Assembly (NCBI GenBank): GCA_018061065.1
Contig: JAGOUV010000003.1
Coordinates: 37,448 to 101,447 of the forward strand
From: Candidatus Altimarinota bacterium
GTDB taxonomy: Bacteria > Patescibacteriota > Gracilibacteria > UBA1369 > UM-FILTER-53-11
Reading direction: 5' to 3'
Length of the DNA stretch: 64,000 bases
Both the position numbers and the translations under genes were made by a program. A model generated the notes under the pieces. The model made no database searches, had not been told where the DNA came from, and was given only the letters and a program-made list of their open reading frames with translations. Shown here piece after piece: positions 46,201 through 51,399 of the stretch. Every line of letters starts with the position of its first letter. The first letter of the stretch is position 1.

Positions 46201-47040
46201 GTCGGCGAGCTGCTCTTCCACTGCTCCCGACAAATCTTTATACAAATCTTTGGTGTAGCGTTTGTAGGCCACGTCATCCATGTGATCCAAATATTTGAGA
46301 TAGCCCTGATATGCTGCAGGATTTAAATTTTCTTCTTCATGAATAAAATCCTGAAAGAACATTTTTTCATCAAAACTCGTGTACCGCTGATCACCCACAT
46401 GATAGAGATGATTTTTATCAAAATATCGCGCCATCATTTCACGGCCATCATTTGATTTCAGCGATATCGGTGTACGTATCACGCCATGCCAGATTTCCGC
46501 CTGAGGCTGATCCACGCTTCCCGTAGGCTCAAAGTCCGTCGTCTCTGGATTAAATTCATAGACCGGTGCCTTGAAATCCGTATACGGAAAAAGCGATATA
46601 AAACGATTTCCTTTTTTATTAACTACCGGCAAGGGCACATCACCAATCACCACTACGCCCTTGAGATACGCCGTACGTCCCGGCTCAGCGGGATCGCCTT
46701 CGTAATATAATTTTTCCAAAACAGACGCGACATTTTCCGGCTTCTCGTAGGTATCAACTTGAATAATAACCGCACGGGTTTTATCTAATTCATTTTGTAT
46801 ATCGATCGCATAGCGATTTATACGAGCGGTCATCGTGGTCGATTCCAATGGTCTACCGAGTGTAGAAAAAAGCCCCCCGAAATTTTTGGGATCTTTGTAT
46901 AAACTATCCTCCACTAAAATAGCCACAAGGTCGTAATCATCCGGAAATGAAAACGCCTGAGCAACGGGAGCCATCAGTAAATTAAAACTGAAGAAAAACA
47001 CTATAGCCCCCACCCCAAATTTTTTGACTATTGGTTTCAT
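34240..47040 (-). CDS. 4266-aa SLH-anchored multidomain surface protein
   Basis: A single uninterrupted gene for a protein of roughly 465 kDa with signal peptide (ends APVAQAF). Approximate order: a 37-260 region resembling a gingipain/caspase-type fold (AILVEDSLY, GVVVIGDVPLP) without certain catalytic residues; Ig/invasin-like domains at 1060-1380; FG-GAP/VCBS-type repeats at 1727-1857 (DYNSDGYEDILLVEG, DINRDGQMDLAIS); a DUF11-like adhesion domain near 1963-2063; helical regions with a Pro-rich stretch (2650-2750); an Fn3-like domain about 3150; FecR-like segments about 3240 and 3450; a PKD-like region about 3530-3630; three SLH domains about 3930-4117; and a Ca2+-binding type-3-like end (DADNDGMKDEWE, DPDTDNGGVND). 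SLH domains bind wall polymers, so it is probably cell-surface bound. It heads a five-gene operon. The function is unknown; a large adhesive or structural device is inferred. Confidence 0.85.
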   Translation of the reverse strand: MKPIVKKFGVGAIVFFFSFNLLMAPVAQAFSFPDDYDLVAILVEDSLYKDPKNFGGLFSTLGRPLESTTMTARINRYAIDIQNELDKTRAVIIQVDTYEKPENVASVLEKLYYEGDPAEPGRTAYLKGVVVIGDVPLPVVNKKGNRFISLFPYTDFKAPVYEFNPETTDFEPTGSVDQPQAEIWHGVIRTPISLKSNDGREMMARYFDKNHLYHVGDQRYTSFDEKMFFQDFIHEEENLNPAAYQGYLKYLDHMDDVAYKRYTKDLYKDLSGAVEEQLADDQAEALLLQQLLESQGIPIDDTKPQQPPRPDGAPAAAQEVDKNQIPDIMTMVGKDGRGGMSDTLMKRFYEVFSKYPGLVNDLTKYTGRWVHPVGDEYDYGVDSAVNIISAKDTYTQVYLKSVNTMVEKQIDQIVRRLQKNVTLGTITLQVDSVRRKDPNGFHIIRPENIVQAPEGPVYPDQYAEPIEFTNYSPAVTTDATTFLPNNPIDNETWSFPASINGYELGEITSVAQCTPYRGTFGAGSYSKVVELNRAFNTMTAMEYDRDEEATTGRTPEEKNNDYACYGGVLGGKCQGYEHFAGCFSDSTTLVKNPIPGVQSCFPDHATDPILDINGTRQIRTNLPEGFDDYRSCMNYRPKAALVKERIAADQRLEAVDDNYFYTDENAADPVDYNQAEKVRRMSSVPVPSGDPQPDDVTIFASTGNDPFIITMGDLLRAIGWNSRQNPQGWKSYLAMFLSRSEQQQNFSIPIVNAKIESVQLHMNRAQVKELSSVFSHVEPTTETLAAQAKNLIALDLPVDNPRNITFQDQNRNPQRIVYPDLFKVSSVDEYVTKLQELQVQLNRLPKAQIQGQPAAAQQDICVNCLTALVGNLAETTAADNGPDPVVTRANRAKVSEAINWSNMNIDEKHAFISTAYLDPATQAYIGETPKGYELSYFNGKGDARGYSFAFQAKGDGQSAVNNQDSGDEEDTNADDPNNPFDNQPVDPPALQGGYDLFSWSPPPVSPWWERMKEWSRGLKDTTFEFSFGEPQEAFYGDMDEQNKQELEQIQKQTQQLVEDPSKADQVQLSTVKRIEVQMESTTIAAGKRVQAVLVPKNSDGKVVNDEFIRVTAQFIGEQATKVQVLSIDDDPSAHGTQLTIIQGRAVLDFVAPDVAATMKLQIALESPELKTDQQLQIVPGAHLSVRTNTLALVADGQQSVLVNIEALDAGNNVINSLNGTAHIGLSDNSIAKLSSSDVVMRNGRGSVNFIVGKKTGTVQLNATIASINSGQLQIKLLPGRPVKLGLSSRDETLKVVAGGGSDIYVGLYDANGNVVNTNSAQEVALSLDQVSGRIAALASPNVRVANGVAKVRLSPRGPTGVVTITAQAPGLTSATFSIKAVKEFNSAAVSRMQPTSLVVALLGIPAGNIIEPDFLGGWFTMNGTVQAATTLTTQPQQFQSLVEITDTGALRLAQPGRIQTTFKPANNFTMLLRDNQLKSDVAEVSIVTRREGKFEAIERANDNYTLLADGIYLRKTTDNKAIEVDMRRGALRVVKDQAERLDIQTNGFLHIFDNDFSIRPRAGEFLTLEILDKSTVVAEIVFVQHFNQDVRVLAPDEETPSDKPGVYVKPLATAPQIKNQRALSGNSTSLPTGILFVDSSATVSGPSNPGFQHVSLEDSLTTFGVGFTEGNKFGLLFAAGEQFGEANRPYGSDAGIVLGDPTVSLNPHADGNSFTRDTGKLLYEGAADVHTILPLDYNSDGYEDILLVEGEDKIRLLQNNGSPEHIVDKGYIIHAKNGITDIAKLDINRDGQMDLAISTAQGCKKTDTCIDLYTNDRGAFVRNNLSFAQKDKVVTLKAADMNNDTYTDLILADTGGDISIIYNRRGTFDARPSVVGNVGLQIDLAKNLNKTVLINYPGMPPKDQQDPESVLNYKTFSFSQPNPAALREGFSGFGGGAGGVVPTVDTPEEYVSYDFIYVDQDPGFVTSTKFAQDINGGIVRGGDRIKYTLTLRNTSNQGRQNIMVSDLVSPQLQLDQETIQCLQCAQNELQVQKNNQDASYPVVLKGIRIPARSERTIVYETVYKGETASSEKITIAINNRFSDSNRDLQTKLRADNLMDLAVSKEGNPTGQVRYLYTTAGGWESQLSTAENRNAATDFLKEAGLNIPSAEDFALSADANRPSPAVSDTFESFKSGDKDSDGLPDTIDDMNAVFQAGVGQVNQGLDRLAGITSAAVNKLTCAAGCVALPVNYAFLAPGFVSVFGTPTSYDPGMPVFGWGVPSLVPVWPPSGAPAYGSLGGRFYISPTLTGGVGFSMCLGPFGTPRNCFSFGVNPIDLLPGNICDKINGEISGALSKANDLITDINGGMTLTIDGNGVSAGQGDRSSSGLANYAMGNYEPPNPSNIQANIRIPGFPDTLTDWWSRQLEEFTDKAFDLPDIYLIYPDIDSVVGSVKPTAEFDPKGDVLTEVLNYVNSIPLINIESQEVLFKIPLLTRNEIERFKLDALQWIEDEKQELDRWNALVGCFGFNDRMGEIQRGEGAPNPLVDPELCRIVNVEMNQFFNSIVENVKRLDEWILFPKKILQYRNIEAYYLGQVVDYLDTIIQFTGGWIKKNTARVKQWRAAVREIKRVLEEWKAMVDIMIEYQESCDTCKTERYGLKELILKLLIAIPKPPVIPLPKLPDFVIDVSKIQAGATIQWPDINFAPERIVLPKIPRISLGLNLTLPQWRLIAPTLPLIPQPPELPQLPGLPPLNLPQLPDLPPPPTMPPLPGGLRAVIDILKKVMKILCLIRLGFMPTDEFLLKARIEEITARGLTPLLPVDTMFTIQYPPITIEYVDQIVVTAFMNFNIEIDDVQKMVEGFAEKSNAMSRFFVGSINTYLQRLSKHIEQYTTPKLQFNLDLNKAVNYNENATPKNQVGIIEDLRKGLLGLNDIQKEYQEIADRVPKVETLVAGLIPYKAKAAGQQSGLTSQQLVADAGASDIEKELVAYRNSIAAYAQGDEHLGSNSLELPALIAQEKERAFPRSQRMLASRGTPTPTNGTKKVHAGIFDPEQVAWADGLIAQVPPGGAVPPGAAVPGMDGGQPEINNKGLFYAEPPLNEPKRLIYYTFEVDKESHLADLDIDLDGDRENVYSYGTDVYVKQNYKRAADPDDAVHFRSDDLVSDTWTILDLLPKVSRPHTPIVVSEAADSASFSFTRPRDGLFPIAGYDVEAKYSPTYFDRASATKTILSHIMVNQKPEADTAERVIQLVNADGQIQINNLPVVGSVVHVGDFITTGADSSVDLNSSDGTNLHLEENTRFVLSAGNFELQSGRLDIHFTKPISEIFAPGTVMRASSGELRLRFFDGSDVRLTSGQSFTLLGLQQVNAYLKTITNGGTITTHKREFMSSRNGKILLGPGDRVHPLQVVRINWDLDAQRPQQLNLSQEVILPVPENATAGLSMSVDAGMVEVIRADETGSQPLAAGMMIDVGDVIQLNAGTAVVHYAQGGETSLRAPEIFTLREMTDAPKPTIDLKLDPGAYFARVTAVDTQGNRSAPSEHVLLAPQVCGDSTPPFASFGKAEFTVSINKKLEMDGYRSFDSASGVSSYSLDTDIANDVNRDGNPANDPDVINGSNSKFMVGPFDAVGDKRMRLMVKDGAQNEGVQDILIHVVTPQLVLDVPPLKSNIITGTVTPPEADVPITIARFRQGNGAGGWEVLRTPSANDNWQYMTDGSGRFTIKDADMRDRLIVRDSENKIIAEINQKTGNITVVDERYEKRVVAARPPRMPTFVGVFLKTDRSNDAPFVLVYYVPDVNSDTIIDGNGVSYTAESVGALHGVHVKPLSAAADRAITFQVLPGDDENLPGATALIKNNARIATVDVNGDIVLRDAQLTLTQRPIADATANEPVVFEIKYSNTPVAEVYIATHERGDDKAVIVDALTPAVRPNPTVISPNNPVIFTDIPANDPFSEIAQRLYDRDIISGYSQADGTAAFKPDQLINRAEFVKITLNLLCIIPREEAKRLPTPFFDMTDPKAWYYPLVKEGALRKLVNGYLDVQKIDPVTGAIQTRFGAERTITRAEATKVIVSALADQGVIDISEANINEYDGAWYTSWIKIGQDLRPYLKKPIPGDGRLFVITGGEALDPNKQMTRRDFAIMADRVLLARDCKNPDADNDGMKDEWERQQGGVAMKPNDDADGDKCTNKREYDAGTDPRDPDTDNGGVNDCTELDRGTDPIGNPKDDLPQLAPDRAQNEIGIFILRPECGNVCPCRSSIGPGADLTINDIIFAAITGPKGLPIFIKSNEAKY

Positions 47041-47056
47041 TTTTGTGTTTCTATAC

Positions 47057-47062
47057 AGTATA
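47057..47062 (-). promoter_or_regulatory. Likely -10 of the giant surface operon
   Basis: TATACT on the minus strand, 16 nt before the ATG at 47040, with a weak GCCATC 17 nt upstream. The leader is A-rich (ACACAAAA before ATG) and has no Shine-Dalgarno sequence. Confidence 0.4.
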
Positions 47063-47142
47063 CCGTAAAACAGCTTAGAGATGGCTCTATTAAGCGTTGC
47101 AAGGTGCGTAAAATATAGTCTGGATTAGGGGCGGATTTTTCC

Positions 47143-47172
47143 TATAAAAAAACCCGGCTATGAACCGGGTTT
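47143..47172 (-). terminator. Rho-independent terminator of the pilin gene
   Basis: AAACCCGG (47150-47157) pairs with CCGGGTTT (47165-47172) around a 7-nt loop. The A-run before it reads as a U-run in the minus-strand transcript. It separates the pilin from the giant operon downstream. Confidence 0.85.
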
Positions 47173-47196
47173 AAAAGTCTATTTTTAAGCTCGTAC

Positions 47197-47727
47197 TCAG
47201 GAAGGGCCTACCAACACGAAGTATGTGTCTCCCGCAGGAAGAGGTTTCTGCTGAATGAGCATCTGTGCGTCTTCAGGTGATGCAATGTTAGTTAAATTAA
47301 CACCATTATCAACACCAACTGGACCAGCTGCCAAAGTTGCTGTCGTATTTCCTGAATCTGCGTTTTCCATCTTTGCACCAACTACATAATAATCGCCGTT
47401 AGCGACTGCTTTGTAATAATACATTTGAGACTTTCCATCGGCGGCTGAACAGCTACCTTCCTTTGTCTGATCAGTATAATAAGCAGGCATCTCAAGAGTA
47501 GTTTTAAGCGCTTCAGTGAAGCAGACACCATCAGCACTAACAGGTAACACTCCCTTGCTCTGATAATACAACTCAACCGTATTTCTAATTTGTGTAATGT
47601 GATTAATACGAGCCACATCACGCGCACGAGCTGGTGCCTTCATGGCATTCGGAATAAAAGTAACTGCCAAGATTGCGATAATCGCAATTACGATAAGCAG
47701 TTCCATAAGTGTAAAACCCTTTTTCAT
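47197..47727 (-). CDS. Type IV pilin-like / pseudopilin protein
   Basis: 176 aa with a canonical class III prepilin signal: MKKG|FTLMELLIVIAIIAILAV, with cleavage after Gly4, Phe at +1 and Glu at +5. The hydrophobic N-terminal helix forms the fibre core. The globular C-terminal part has two cysteines (VCFTEA, GSCSAADG) that could form a disulfide and a Thr/Ala-rich end. It could be a major pilin of CPR-type IV pili, used for attachment or DNA uptake, or a type II pseudopilin. No prepilin peptidase, PilB, PilC or PilT is in the window. It has its own promoter and terminator. Confidence 0.9.
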   Translation of the reverse strand: MKKGFTLMELLIVIAIIAILAVTFIPNAMKAPARARDVARINHITQIRNTVELYYQSKGVLPVSADGVCFTEALKTTLEMPAYYTDQTKEGSCSAADGKSQMYYYKAVANGDYYVVGAKMENADSGNTTATLAAGPVGVDNGVNLTNIASPEDAQMLIQQKPLPAGDTYFVLVGPS

Positions 47728-47761
47728 AATGCTTGTGTTAATTGATATTGAATTTACCTAC

Positions 47762-47790
47762 ATTATATCAGAAAAAGCGCCGATCACCAA
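47762..47790 (-). promoter_or_regulatory. Promoter of the pilin gene
   Basis: TTGGTG (47785-47790), a 17-nt spacer and TATAAT (47762-47767) on the minus strand, with a leader of about 28 nt and no Shine-Dalgarno sequence. Confidence 0.6.
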
Positions 47791-47958
47791 GTTGCGAAAA
47801 AGTATGTGAGATATACCGTTCATATTTTTTTCATTTTTATTTCATCGGGAGTTCATATGGCTTTGATATAACCAGCAACACCGATGACGTGTTCGACTGT
47901 GCAATTCTGCTGCAGTGAACCTCAGACGGTGGTCATTAACATCTAACGGAGAAAGCTT

Positions 47959-48771
47959 ATGAAACACACGGTTCATTTCGCGAGCATGAGCGTGCTCGCC
48001 ATCACCGCCTTCATGGTGGTGCTGACGGGATGCACGACAGCTCCAACGCCGGGAACACCCGGCACACAGGCGCAGCAAGATGCGCGCAATCAGCAGGACG
48101 AGCAGAGCGCGGACGCGACGGATTCCATCGATTCCAAGGACGCCACCGCGAGCAATCTGGCGCACGACGCGACCAGCAACAACAACGGCAGCGATGCCCG
48201 CAACACCGGAGGTACACCTCGGGACTCGACGGTCAACAGCACGATGGAGGTAGGCATCACACCCGATGCGACGCCCAACACCACCAATGACGGCGGCATC
48301 CCCACCGTCTTCACCTCGCCGGAGCAGGGCTACAACATTCGCTTCCCGCACAGCAGTCACGTGGGGGTGACGCGGATCGATCTGCCCCAGTGGGCATCCG
48401 ATCAAGCACTCGCCGCCGCAGAATTGCTGCAGGGAGAAAACCGCTACATCGTGGTGGTCTATCCTCGGCAAGCGAACGAAGAGCTCCTCTCGTGGGGCAC
48501 GCGCGTGCAAGCGGGCGACGCCTTCGTCTCGGATCGACACCTGCAGATGGGAAGTGGCCAGACCGGCTACATCTACGACAGCAACGACTTCGGTCTGCTG
48601 CCCAACATCCACGTGACGGTGATGAGCGACGACTTCGTCTACTACTTCCGCTGGATGCCGGAGCTGCCTGAAGACCCGCAAGAAGCGGCAGAGCAGATTC
48701 GCAGCCAGCACCTCAGCTTCAGTATCCCGCGTGACATGATCGAGATGCTGGGCAACGCAACGGTGCGCTAA
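47959..48771 (+). CDS. Lipoprotein of unknown function (GC-rich island)
   Basis: 270 aa. A lipoprotein signal with lipobox VLTGC (Cys25) is followed by a Thr/Asp/Asn-rich linker of about 90 residues (TDSIDSKDATASN...). A compact C-terminal domain (about 115-265) starts FTSPEQGYNIRFPHSS, resembling the 'y..y....P' start of PsbP-like or DUF-type lipoprotein domains, but I do not recognise it. GGAGA lies 8 nt before the ATG. The gene stands 24 bp before the MopE-repeat gene, so the two form an operon. Codon usage differs from the rest of the window. Confidence 0.85.
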   Translation: MKHTVHFASMSVLAITAFMVVLTGCTTAPTPGTPGTQAQQDARNQQDEQSADATDSIDSKDATASNLAHDATSNNNGSDARNTGGTPRDSTVNSTMEVGITPDATPNTTNDGGIPTVFTSPEQGYNIRFPHSSHVGVTRIDLPQWASDQALAAAELLQGENRYIVVVYPRQANEELLSWGTRVQAGDAFVSDRHLQMGSGQTGYIYDSNDFGLLPNIHVTVMSDDFVYYFRWMPELPEDPQEAAEQIRSQHLSFSIPRDMIEMLGNATVR

Positions 48772-48795
48772 CAACAGACAGAAAGGAACGGACTC

Positions 48796-51288
48796 ATGAA
48801 CAAGCTCGTGCAGGCGCTGATGATCTTCATCATCAGCGCCGTTTCGCTGTGCCCGGGAATCGTCCATGCGTGGACGCGACCGCTGGGCAACAACTACAAC
48901 GTCAGCAACGGATTCTGGGAGTGTCGGGTCAACTGCTATCACCTGGGTGACGACATCCCGGCCGCCGCCGACACGGAGGTTCGCTCCATCGGCAACGGGC
49001 TCGTGGTCGAGGTCACCTATCGCAGCGAGCGAGGCAACTACGGCGGCCGCGTGCTCATTCAGTACGACACGCCGGATGGTTCGATCGTGGCGATCTACGG
49101 ACATCTGGGCATCAACGACGACGCACACCCCGATCGTGATGATATCTACGTACACGTCGGCGACTTCGTTACCGGAGGACAGCGCATCGGACGGCTCGGC
49201 ACCACGGCGGAAAACGGCGGCTGGATCCCCCATCTGCACCTGGGCATTCACCGCGGCCACTATGAGGCCGCGGGCTCGGTGTGCAGCAACTGGATCTACG
49301 CCGGCTACACACACCGCCCCTACCGCTCGGATGAAAGCTGCTTCTGTGACATCTACAACGGCTGGATCGATCCCTCGGAATTTCTGGGCGTGCGAAACCG
49401 TCGCCTGGGAATTGCGGGGCAAAATCAAGATCCCGTGATGGGAAATCTGCAGACCAACTTCACATGGGAGCTGCAAGCAACTGGCCGAGCAACCGCACCC
49501 GTCGCTGCAGAGGTCATCATCTACAATCCGGTCTCGTTCAACGAGTTCACCTTCCCCATGCAGTACGTAGACGGCACTGAAAATCCCTACGAGTTCACGT
49601 ACTCCAAGCGCGTCCTCAACGAAGGCGAGTATGGATATCGCTTCCGGATTCGCACCTGTGGGGAGGTCTTTGAGATCGCAGAAGAACATATGCTCTTCGG
49701 ACCGGTCGTGGGCGAATTCAACGTCAATGATCGAGATCGAGAACCTCCAGAACCTCCCGCACCGCCGCCACCGGATCCCCCATCCAGCCCGCCTTCTGCT
49801 CCCCCAACGGCTGCGCCGCCATCACCCCCGGCATGCACTCCGATCGACGAGCGCTGTGACAATGTCGACAACGACTGCGATCAGCTCATCGATGAAGACA
49901 TCAGTCGACAATGCGCATCGGTCTGCGGCCAAGGAACGCAGCTCTGCATCAACGGAAATTGGCTCGCGTGCAACGCGCGGCAACCTACGCCTGAGATCTG
50001 CGATGGTGTGGACAACGACTGCAACAACAGCATCGACGACGGGCTGACTCAAGCCTGCCACAACGACTGTGGAAACGGTGTGCGTGTCTGCCAACGCGGT
50101 GTGTGGAGCGCCTGCAATGCTCCCGCACCCGCAAGCGAAACGTGCAACGGATTCGACGATGACTGCAACGGCCAGAGCGATGACGGACTGACTCAAGTCT
50201 GCCAGACCGCGTGCGGAAATGGCACGGAACGGTGCAGCAACGGTCACTGGCAAAACTGCAACGCGCAACAACCTTCCGCAGAAATCTGCGACGGAGAAGA
50301 CAACAACTGCAACCAGTCAGTTGATGAGAATCTGCGACTCGGCTGCACGAACGAGTGCGGCAATGTGGGTGTACAAATCTGCGGAAACGGTCGCTGGCAA
50401 TCGTGCAACGCGCAAGCCTGCGCACCTCCACCCGACGAGCCAGATGCGTCAGAAGACCCCGAGCCCGACAGCTCCGTACAACCGCCCACGGAAGATCTCG
50501 ACGCGCACATTGAAGACGCCCACCTCGCAGATGCATCCGATCCCGACGCCGCACCGATTCCCCCCTCCTGCATCCCACAGCCAGAAGAGTGCGACGGCAT
50601 CGACAACGACTGCGACGAGGAAATTGATGAGCAGACGGATCGCGCCTGCCTCAACGCCTGCCAAGTCATGGGGCATCAGTACTGCCGCAACGGTACAATG
50701 ACCGCCTGCGACGGCGACCTCTCCTGTCAGCCACCGCCCCCGCCACCACTGCCGCCCTTCAACGCCGCGCCGATTCAGAGCGTCCCGGAAAACAACGAGA
50801 TGGTCATCGTTCCCTTCGGTGCACCACAAGGCAGCAGCCTGTTCGTCTGGACAGCAATACCCGATGCGGATCACTACGAGCTCGAAGTCTACTACGGAGG
50901 AGCGGACGGGAACATGGTTCTCCAAACCTCAACCCCGTTCACGAGCAAGATGTTCAACTGTCCCCGGAGCGACTTCGGCACAGAGCTCAAGTGGCGCGTT
51001 CGAGCCAACAGCATTCGCTACCAAGTAAGCGACTGGTCGGCCTGGCGCAGCATCTACTTCAGCTACCCCATCGGAAGCTACCTGCAGTGCACGGGTCCCG
51101 ACTGCCCCACGCCAAACGGCATCTACAAAGTCTCCGCCGACATCCACGAAGGCAATGAGATTCCCAACCTCATGTTGCTGGATACGGTGAACGACAACTG
51201 CAGCGTCGGCCACATCCCGGAGCTCGTGCCCTACGAGCACCTCAACGGCTACGAAATCACCCCGCGTTTCAACGGCTGCCCTCCCTAG
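48796..51288 (+). CDS. Secreted M23 peptidase with MopE-type CDGxDNDC repeats
   Basis: 830 aa. A signal peptide ends near IVHAW. An M23-like domain follows (about 25-205): HLGDDIP and HLHLGIH keep the zinc-ligand pattern, with GHLG between. After a beta domain and a Pro-rich linker come five cysteine/aspartate-rich repeats (about 345-640) of the type 'EICDGVDNDCNNSIDDGL', the MopE-like putative metal-binding motif. An acidic spacer sits before the last repeat. The C-terminal 170 residues contain an Fn3-like domain (VWTAIPDADHYELEV). MopE-type repeats are typical of secreted proteins of Myxococcota and other deltaproteobacterial lineages. AAAGGA lies upstream of the ATG. Likely a surface or secreted wall-active protein; no peptidase activity is proven. 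Confidence 0.85.
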   Translation: MNKLVQALMIFIISAVSLCPGIVHAWTRPLGNNYNVSNGFWECRVNCYHLGDDIPAAADTEVRSIGNGLVVEVTYRSERGNYGGRVLIQYDTPDGSIVAIYGHLGINDDAHPDRDDIYVHVGDFVTGGQRIGRLGTTAENGGWIPHLHLGIHRGHYEAAGSVCSNWIYAGYTHRPYRSDESCFCDIYNGWIDPSEFLGVRNRRLGIAGQNQDPVMGNLQTNFTWELQATGRATAPVAAEVIIYNPVSFNEFTFPMQYVDGTENPYEFTYSKRVLNEGEYGYRFRIRTCGEVFEIAEEHMLFGPVVGEFNVNDRDREPPEPPAPPPPDPPSSPPSAPPTAAPPSPPACTPIDERCDNVDNDCDQLIDEDISRQCASVCGQGTQLCINGNWLACNARQPTPEICDGVDNDCNNSIDDGLTQACHNDCGNGVRVCQRGVWSACNAPAPASETCNGFDDDCNGQSDDGLTQVCQTACGNGTERCSNGHWQNCNAQQPSAEICDGEDNNCNQSVDENLRLGCTNECGNVGVQICGNGRWQSCNAQACAPPPDEPDASEDPEPDSSVQPPTEDLDAHIEDAHLADASDPDAAPIPPSCIPQPEECDGIDNDCDEEIDEQTDRACLNACQVMGHQYCRNGTMTACDGDLSCQPPPPPPLPPFNAAPIQSVPENNEMVIVPFGAPQGSSLFVWTAIPDADHYELEVYYGGADGNMVLQTSTPFTSKMFNCPRSDFGTELKWRVRANSIRYQVSDWSAWRSIYFSYPIGSYLQCTGPDCPTPNGIYKVSADIHEGNEIPNLMLLDTVNDNCSVGHIPELVPYEHLNGYEITPRFNGCPP
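49831..50730 (+). repeat. Five MopE-type cysteine/aspartate repeats
   Basis: Units of about 50 codons, each with a C(D/N)G.D(N/D)DC core and two or three further cysteines (NDCGNGV.VC...W..CNA). Four are contiguous, and the fifth follows an acidic spacer of about 60 codons. Confidence 0.85.
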
Positions 51289-51375
51289 ATGAACAACGAT
51301 CTACCCTTCCCCGGTTGGCTCTTTCTTATTTCACAATAACAAAAGATGCGGCCGGGGAGATTTCTATATAAGCGC

Positions 51376-51399
51376 GCCTAATTCATTAGGCCCCTTTTT
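51376..51399 (+). terminator. Terminator of the GC-rich island operon
   Basis: GCCTAA (51376-51381), a TTCA loop and TTAGGC (51386-51391), then CCCTTTTTC. The 3' arm contains the stop codon of the convergent caspase-like gene. Confidence 0.8.

Larger units (their letters stand above)
47840..51300. other. GC-rich foreign-looking island
   Basis: Base composition changes abruptly near 47840-47870 and returns near 51300. Inside, codons favour G/C at third positions and both genes have Shine-Dalgarno sequences; outside, genes are AT-richer and almost all lack them. No transposase, integrase, tRNA or flanking repeat is visible. The 118-bp leader before the first gene has a possible TATAAC -10 near 47867. 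Open antisense frames here are a by-product of the high GC. Confidence 0.75.

Noticed and set aside
34240..47040. Numerous plus-strand open frames of 60-200 codons across the giant gene
   Set aside because: They are antisense shadows: no promoters, no domains, and lower plausibility than the continuous minus-strand frame.
47842..49689. A 615-codon open frame on the minus strand
   Set aside because: It is antisense to the lipoprotein and M23/MopE genes in GC-rich DNA, where antisense frames stay open by codon bias. It has low-complexity Val/Ala/Arg/His composition and no domain.
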